From Pelecanus crispus (lineage: Eukaryota; Chordata; Aves; Pelecaniformes; Pelecanidae), in the NCBI RefSeq assembly GCF_030463565.1, contig NC_134643.1, positions 7,486,657 through 7,550,656 of the forward strand: a stretch of 64,000 bases of DNA, given 5' to 3'. Position 1 is the stretch's first letter. Each line of letters opens with the position of its first letter. Below the pieces are notes generated by a model that saw only the letters and a program-made list of their open reading frames with translations, did no database searches and was not told the origin of the DNA. Below are positions 60,301 through 64,000 of the stretch, in pieces. Made by a program: the position numbers and the translations under genes.

Positions 60301-63300
60301 TCTATTATTCCATTGCAGGGTAAGATTTGGTTAATAGATTTTAACCCGTTTGGTGAAGTAACAGACTCCCTGCTGTTTACGTGGGAAGAGTTGACCTCTG
60401 GGAAAAACTTGAAAGAAGACCAGGGTGAAGGGGAAGCAACAGAACAGGTACAGCCCTGTGGTGAGGGAGGCTGGCTAACAAATCCAATAGGCATTATGGC
60501 CTCTCTTTCCCCCTCTTTCCCCCTCTTTCCCCCTCTTTCCCCCTCTTTCCCCCTCTTTCCCCCTCTTTCCCCCTCTTTCCCCCTCTTTCCCCCTCTTTCC
60601 CCCTCTTTCCCCCTCTTTCCCCCTCTTTCCCCCTCTTTCCCCCTCTTTCCCCCTCTTTCCCCCTCTTTCCCCCTCTTTCCCCCTCTTTCCCCCTCTTTCC
60701 CCCTCTTTCCCCCTCTTTCCCCCTCTTTCCCCCTCTTTCCCCCTCTTTCCCCCTCTTTCCCCCTCTTTCCCCCCTTTTCTTATCAAATTGTGATGCAAAT
60801 CCCATTGAAGTAAATGGATGTCCTTAGCTTATGAAACGTAAACTCTTTGTAAGTAGAATCTACTTTATTAGACTGTAGTTAATCTCAACAAGCATCACGT
60901 GCTAGTTTTAGATGCCTGCAAGGGAATTTTTAATTCAAACAGTACAAGCCCATATTGCAGCTTTGACCACGTTGTGAAGAAGATGCCTTGAAACTTGCTT
61001 TTATGCAGTTTTGATGCGCTTTTTTCATTTTCTCTTAAAATCTGTTACTTTTCTGTTTAATCACTTTAAGTTCTCCTTTGTTCCTGATATATGTTATACA
61101 GTTTCCCAGAGCTCCAGATTTATGTTTGGGGGGAGGCAAAAAGAAGCTTGACTTCTGTCTTTTGCTCATATCGAATACCCTCAGGGAAGCCTTGTCCCCT
61201 GGTTGAACTCCCTTGACTTGCAGAGGAGGGCTTTTCTATTCCTCTTCCAAGCTGTATTGCCTCCATAAAAAAACAAATAACTTCCCGTTAATACAGAGAG
61301 GGAGGAATAGTCTTCATTTATTTGTACTCCAGCTTTTTTCTCACTGCATGCTTGAGACTGAGTCCTCACATCTTAACGAGTCCTTGGACAGCTGGATAGA
61401 AGATATAAAGTAGCATGTTACTTGATCTTGGGAAACACTTGGTAGTTGTCTGAGGAGAGGCGGCTAGTCAGATAGTGTGGGCTTTTCTTTATTTTCTAGC
61501 TGTTAAACTGCATTAGAGGTAACTGAAATGACATGCTTTATTGAGCTGATTTTAACATTTGAGCTTTGCTTTAGTTCTGTTGCCATTTTCATAACACATT
61601 GAAAGGGAAATACACCACTCTGCAGGCTATCATTCATGTCATTTTCTCTTAGTCTCACCGTGTGGCTATTGCTGTATGACAACCCATTCAATGAATCTTC
61701 CTGCTAAAGCTTTGTCTCCTTTGTTAAAACACACTCCCAATTCCATGGGACACCTGAATTTTGTTTTGAGGATTTCTTTTTCTCAGTGCCAGATGCTTTA
61801 CACTGTTTTCTCTAGTGTAAGCCTGGATGAAAAGCAGAATGACTTGTCTTCATGCTTCAGCTTACATCCGATCACAGAATCTGGTGTGAAGTTACTGAAC
61901 TTCTGTCTTTAAAATGAAGCTGCTTATTGCCCACTTATACAGTGGGCAATTATGTTGTATGTCAGTGTGTTGAACTGAAAATTACATCGTTACCCAAAAC
62001 CTGTTACTACAGTTGAGCATTTAGAGGTATTTTGGGGTATTTTGTAGAGGGTTTTTTTTCCCTTCAGTAAGTAAATTGGTTGGAAAGCTTAGATCATAAT
62101 TTCAGTAAGGTTATATTTGCAAACATGAGTTTAAACAAGGAACTAGTGAAGGCAAGTTCAGGGATTCTATCATAAAGATTTTCTTTATCCACATATTTGT
62201 GTAGCTACTGCTGACCGAAGTTCCTTATAGCTCCATTATTACAGCACTGTTATAAGCATATGTATATTAAATGCATTAGTAATTGATACATTGTAGAAAC
62301 TTTAAAGTGAGGGAATTAATGCCTTTATTTGACTGTTATGAACATTTTAACTTTTGTTCTTAAGTGGGCAAAGTTTTTCATAAGAAAACTACAATTTTCA
62401 GAAAGCGCAGGTTTAGTTGAATGTATGCCAAATAAACTCATTGCGAAAGTGACTCAGACAATTTCATCGAGGAGTTCAAGAAACATTGCTAGCTTTATTC
62501 ACGTACCCTGTTCTTGTCTTATCCATTCTTTTCCAAAGGACTATCCAGTTTTCCGTTGTACGAACAGTAAAGTTACTGTCCAGCCTAGTCCATACCTGAG
62601 TTACCGACTGCCAAAAGATTTTGTGGACCTTTCTACAGGAGAGGATGTTCACAAACTAATTGACTTTCTTAAACTGGTAAGAAGTAATGAAAAAAAAAAA
62701 TCTGACCTTCCGTCTTTGAAATAGCAACATCAAAGTGCCTGGAATTGTGCTTTTCTAATTAACATGGGTTACATAATTACAGAAAAAGTAATGTGTGAAG
62801 CCATCATACAATGTATTGTTGGGTTGATTTTCTTTTTTTTTTTTTTTCAAAGTGATGAAGAGCAAGCTTTCATACTGATCTCACTTCAGTTAATTAATTT
62901 TATCTTTACAGGAAGCAATAAATGTAGTTTGATAAATCTTACTGAAAGACCTAGCTGTTTTCTTTCTTATGTAAATGTAAATACAAATGTAATATAAATG
63001 GAAATCTATTTATTGAATGGCTGAAGCTAATGCTTTTAAGAACTTCTTTAAAAATTAGAAGATAAGTATATTAGGAAAAAACCTTAAACACTTGTTCCTT
63101 TTTCAATACAATTTCTTTGTTCCTTTGATGAATAGTGACATGAAAACATGACATCTTTGTAAGCTAGGGAAGGGAGGGCAGGTTGCCTTCATCTTGACCA
63201 CTGACTTCTGCCACCGTCATCATGTTTTCTGGTTCTTGTATATTCTTTTGGTTAATGTACAGGGCAAATCTTGTTCTTTCCTGGAAATAAAATCCTATAG

Positions 63301-63525
63301 TTTGGGGTGGGGGAGAGGGTTGATATTGCTCTGTTCCATTTGCTTAGAAACATTATCTCTTACCATTCAAAAAATGGCTTAGAACTGCAATTGTTGTCTA
63401 ATACCCATTGTACCTGGAAACACTTGTCATGATTTATTAGTGCTCTTACTTCAGATAATTGTGTCCTAACGTTATGAACTCTCCTGTTCCGTTGACAGAA
63501 AAGAAATCAGCAAGATGATGACTGA
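30357..63525 (+). CDS. CDC123: CDC123, eIF2 assembly factor (complete CDS, 13 exons)
   Basis: CDC123 is an ATP-grasp-fold protein that binds eIF2 gamma and is needed to assemble the eIF2 heterotrimer, so it supports translation initiation and cell-cycle entry. Thirteen exons (74, 72, 55, 33, 96, 107, 49, 76, 123, 29, 129, 138 and 27 nt) join in frame to 335 codons plus TGA; the human protein has 336. Landmarks are the N-terminal [10 protein letters not shown], the acidic linker ending WSDDEN (about 60-75), [18 protein letters not shown] (about 99-116), [20 protein letters not shown] (about 162-181), the ATP-grasp metal-binding [20 protein letters not shown] (about 244-263), and [20 protein letters not shown] (about 288-307). 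The ATG has A at -3. Introns total over 30 kb. The upstream neighbour NUDT5 shares its promoter. Confidence 0.98.
30431..31519 (+). other. CDC123 intron 1
   Basis: A 1.09-kb intron. The first 300-400 bp are still CpG-island sequence, the rest is AT-rich. No mobile element is seen. Confidence 0.8.
31520..31591 (+). CDS. CDC123: CDC123 exon 2, residues 25-49
   Basis: It encodes [20 protein letters not shown] and VSG. Acceptor ttcttccag, donor gtaaag. Confidence 0.97.
31592..33910 (+). other. CDC123 intron 2
   Basis: A 2.3-kb intron containing an antisense CR1 3' end (31802-32030) and a T25 run (32655-32679). Nothing else is recognised. Confidence 0.8.
31802..32030 (-). mobile_element. CR1 LINE 3'-end fragment, antisense to CDC123
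   Basis: Read on the + strand it opens with ATCATAGAATTGCGGAATGG followed by TTTGGGTTGGAAGGGACCT. It continues through GTTCCAACCCCCCTGCC, CATGGGCAGGGACACCTTCC and GGCAACCTGTTCCAGTGCC. This is the reverse complement of the CR1 3' UTR and octamer-like end typical of birds. It is 5'-truncated, as most CR1 copies are. Confidence 0.95.
33911..33965 (+). CDS. CDC123: CDC123 exon 3, residues 49-67
   Basis: It encodes the acidic linker [18 protein letters not shown]. Acceptor tttgttttag, donor gtcagt. Confidence 0.95.
33966..34789 (+). other. CDC123 intron 3
   Basis: An 824-bp AT-rich intron with no recognised feature. Confidence 0.8.
34790..34822 (+). CDS. CDC123: CDC123 exon 4, residues 68-78 (33-nt exon)
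   Basis: It encodes [11 protein letters not shown]. Acceptor ttttaacag, donor gtaagg. At 33 nt and phase 0 on both sides it is short enough to be skipped without a frameshift. The WSDDEN motif is conserved in human CDC123. Confidence 0.95.
35872..35910 (+). mobile_element. 5' fragment of an ERVL-like LTR, interrupted by CR1
   Basis: ACTGGGGCTGGCTGGGATGG then AGTTAACTTTC matches the opening of the LTR at 18334 (GGCTGGGATAGAGTTAATTT). The match stops where CR1 sequence starts. Confidence 0.65.
35911..36103 (+). mobile_element. CR1 LINE 3'-end fragment, sense to CDC123, inserted in an LTR
   Basis: It shows the CR1 sequence TGGTTGAGTCACCATCCCTG, GGACTTGATGATCTTAAAGG and TCTTTTCCAACCTAAAC, then the terminal repeats ATTCTATGATTCTGTGATTCT. 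It is 5'-truncated. LTR sequence resumes right after it. Confidence 0.93.
36104..36360 (+). mobile_element. 3' part of the interrupted ERVL-like LTR
   Basis: AGAGCCAGGACAGCTGACCC, TATTCTATACCATATAACAT, CATGCTCAGCA and GTTCGGAGACTGGCAGGG align in order with the middle of the LTR at 18334-18883. The LTR's own 3' end is missing, so this is a truncated older copy. Confidence 0.75.
36939..36960. promoter_or_regulatory. Palindrome with two AP-1 motifs
   Basis: TGATGACTCA-CC-TGAGTCATCA: perfect 10-bp arms around a 2-bp spacer, each holding a consensus TPA-response element (TGACTCA or TGAGTCA). It lies in CDC123 intron 4, outside the repeats. Function is inferred from the motif only. Confidence 0.5.
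38595..38690 (+). CDS. CDC123: CDC123 exon 5, residues 79-110
   Basis: It encodes [20 protein letters not shown] and [12 protein letters not shown]. Acceptor ttgtttag, donor gtaaga, phase 0 both ends. Confidence 0.97.
38691..39419 (+). other. CDC123 intron 5
   Basis: A 729-bp intron with a tandem 36-bp duplication (38892-38963) and a T-rich acceptor. Confidence 0.8.
38892..38963 (+). repeat. Tandem duplication, two 36-bp units
   Basis: GTCTTATGTAAAACTCTGTA and the next 16 bases occur twice in a row with one mismatch (GGTTGG versus GGATGG at the end). Confidence 0.9.
39420..39526 (+). CDS. CDC123: CDC123 exon 6, residues 111-146
   Basis: It encodes [20 protein letters not shown] and [15 protein letters not shown] plus two bases of Pro. 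Acceptor tttttttag, donor gtaagt. Confidence 0.97.
39527..46334 (+). other. CDC123 intron 6
   Basis: The largest intron of the gene, 6.8 kb. It has T-runs near 42121, 43651 and 44774-44792, a GT run near 44976-44993, and a CTCF-like motif cluster at 41652-41671. No coding exon, RNA gene or clear mobile element is recognised. Confidence 0.75.
41652..41671. promoter_or_regulatory. CTCF-like motif, readable on both strands
   Basis: On the minus strand CCTGCAGAGGGCAA fits 12 of 14 positions of the CTCF core CCASYAGRKGGCRC. On the + strand TCTGCAGGCGGCGC fits 11 of 14. The two overlap through a central CTGCAG. Position counts were done by eye. Confidence 0.35.
46335..46383 (+). CDS. CDC123: CDC123 exon 7, residues 146-162
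   Basis: It encodes [16 protein letters not shown] after the split Pro codon. Acceptor acttttccag, donor gtaaga. Confidence 0.96.
47547..47765 (-). mobile_element. Diverged CR1 fragment, antisense to CDC123
   Basis: + strand AAGGTGGGAAGGGACCTCGG, TCTAGTCCATTCTCATGCTC and later GAAAAGTTTCTTCTTATGTC follow the order of an antisense CR1 3' end. It is more diverged than the copy at 31802. Confidence 0.8.
47779..47835 (+). mobile_element. CR1 3' terminus, sense to CDC123
   Basis: GGACTAGATGGCCTTTAAAG, GTGTCTTCCAACC and ATTCTGTGATTCTATG are the last 55 or so bases of a CR1 in sense orientation. It directly follows the antisense fragment. Confidence 0.85.
48047..48122 (+). CDS. CDC123: CDC123 exon 8, residues 163-188
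   Basis: It encodes [20 protein letters not shown] and ENKLI plus the first base of Gly. Acceptor cctctatag, donor gtaagg. Confidence 0.97.
48123..51119 (+). other. CDC123 intron 8
   Basis: A 3.0-kb intron with T-runs near 49074-49089. No other feature is recognised. Confidence 0.75.
51120..51242 (+). CDS. CDC123: CDC123 exon 9, residues 188-229
   Basis: It encodes [20 protein letters not shown], then [20 protein letters not shown] and the first base of Phe. Acceptor tattgacag, donor gtaagt. Confidence 0.97.
51243..54947 (+). other. CDC123 intron 9
   Basis: A 3.7-kb intron with a T18 run at 51811-51828. No mobile element or RNA gene is recognised. Confidence 0.75.
54948..54976 (+). CDS. 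CDC123: CDC123 exon 10, residues 229-238 (29-nt exon)
   Basis: It encodes VFDVYRDSR after the split Phe codon. Acceptor is a long T/C tract ending ttttcag, donor gtaagt. The exon is short and not a multiple of three, so skipping would shift the frame. Confidence 0.95.
54977..60318 (+). other. CDC123 intron 10
   Basis: A 5.3-kb intron. It contains a strong G-quadruplex candidate (55083-55102), a T25 run (57277-57301), a 159-codon minus-strand open frame judged to be chance (58518-58997), and a short direct repeat (about 59840-59880). Confidence 0.75.
55083..55102 (+). repeat. G-rich run, G-quadruplex candidate
   Basis: G8-T-G3-T-G7, on the transcribed RNA's own strand, about 105 nt after the exon 10 donor. 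The single-base loops make it a favourable quadruplex sequence. Confidence 0.75.
60319..60447 (+). CDS. CDC123: CDC123 exon 11, residues 239-281 (ATP-grasp metal site)
   Basis: It encodes [20 protein letters not shown] and [20 protein letters not shown], then TEQ. The Asp and Asn of IDFNPF are the expected metal and ATP ligands. The exon begins with GGTAAGA, a 5' splice-site look-alike. Donor gtacag is 50 bp before a long pyrimidine repeat. Confidence 0.97.
60448..62538 (+). other. CDC123 intron 11
   Basis: A 2.1-kb intron dominated at its start by the pyrimidine minisatellite (60500-60781). The rest has no recognised feature. Confidence 0.8.
60500..60781 (+). repeat. Pure-pyrimidine minisatellite, 10-bp unit CCCCCTCTTT
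   Basis: Twenty-six exact 10-bp units (60511-60770) with imperfect units at each edge, making 282 uninterrupted pyrimidines. The minus strand is G5 runs spaced by AAAGA. The unit length makes open frames appear on both strands; they are artefacts. It lies 52 nt after the exon 11 donor. Confidence 0.97.
62539..62676 (+). CDS. CDC123: CDC123 exon 12, residues 282-327
   Basis: It encodes [20 protein letters not shown], then [20 protein letters not shown] and IDFLKL. Acceptor tccaaag, preceded by a good pyrimidine tract; donor gtaaga. Confidence 0.96.
62677..63498 (+). other. CDC123 intron 12
   Basis: An 822-bp AT-rich intron with a T-run near 62831-62847. No other feature is recognised. Confidence 0.8.
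63499..63525 (+). CDS. CDC123: CDC123 exon 13, residues 328-335 and stop
   Basis: It encodes KRNQQDDD and TGA; the human protein ends similarly with an acidic tail. Acceptor is ttgacag. Confidence 0.95.
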   Translation, partial: KRNQQDDD

Positions 63526-64000
63526 GGCATCAAGAAGCATTACATTGAATTACAAGCAAGAAATGTGGCAAAAGCTATATTTATCATAACTATTAAGCTA
63601 TCGATTTAAAGAAAGCCTGCTTTTTATAGTCAATGAAAGAACCGAAGAGCTGTTCACCTGTGTGTCTGTTGGTTTATATGAAAGTGTAGAAAAGCTTTTC
63701 AGGGAAACATGAACGGTCAGGGTGAGTTCTCACTGGATTCCAGGTTAAATGCAATTATATCATGGTGCAAGCAAGCAACAATCCGAGTGCAACTGAACAA
63801 CTGCTTTCCCATCTCATAATGTGAAGATTGATGCCATTGAAGTATGCCATTGGACTCTTCAGTGATAAATATGACAACATTTAATCCTTGTGCAGTTAAA
63901 ACATCAAGCATTCTCTGAATTTAGGCACAGTCTTGCTTAAAATATAGGCACAAGGAAAGAAAGGAATGTATGTTTTTTTCTGTAGGAACCTTTTAAAATT
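63526..64000 (+). other. CDC123: CDC123 3' untranslated region (continues past the window)
   Basis: Non-coding sequence after the TGA. I find no canonical AATAAA before the window ends, so the transcript end is probably outside it. Confidence 0.7.

Noticed and set aside
60178-60813. 211-codon + strand frame and about 105-codon minus-strand frames
   Set aside because: They result from the 10-bp minisatellite reading without stops in every frame. Only the 60319-60447 part of the + frame is real (CDC123 exon 11).

Overview
The window is vertebrate nuclear DNA, almost certainly from a bird. It has split genes with GT-AG introns, a CpG-island promoter, CR1 LINE 3' ends, and a solo LTR of a widespread avian ERV family. 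I could rebuild three protein-coding genes exon by exon, and every splice phase and reading frame is consistent. Family, residue-number and synteny statements come from memory of the human proteins, not from a search.

Layout. (1) 1-14,970, + strand: SEC61A2, the alpha-2 subunit of the ER Sec61 translocon. Ten coding exons cover residues 26 to 476; the exons for the first 25 residues lie left of the window. (2) 16,030-about 30,200, - strand: NUDT5, an ADP-sugar pyrophosphatase of 220 residues. It has nine coding exons, one of them a 9-nt microexon, and the start codon sits in an internal exon. SEC61A2 and NUDT5 are convergent, with roughly 1 kb between their predicted poly(A) sites. (3) 30,357-64,000, + strand: CDC123, an ATP-grasp assembly factor for eIF2. 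All 13 coding exons (335 residues) are present and the window ends in the 3' UTR. NUDT5 and CDC123 are divergent and share a GC-rich promoter at about 29,870-30,700. The order SEC61A2-NUDT5-CDC123 matches the human chromosome 10 block.

The rest is intron. Its repeats include an ancient CR1-like LINE (about 6,130-7,420), an intact solo LTR with a 5-bp target duplication (18,334-18,883), several CR1 3' ends (31,802; 35,911; 47,547; 47,779), a second LTR of the same family split by a CR1 insertion, and a pure-pyrimidine 10-bp minisatellite in CDC123 intron 11.

The three genes are housekeeping genes with no shared pathway. SEC61A2 acts in protein translocation, NUDT5 in ADP-ribose and nucleotide metabolism, and CDC123 in translation initiation. 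I found no new multi-gene system. The best leads are the NUDT5 microexon, which encodes the loop just before the catalytic glutamate, a weak NUDT5 donor followed by a T-tract, and the CDC123 minisatellite.
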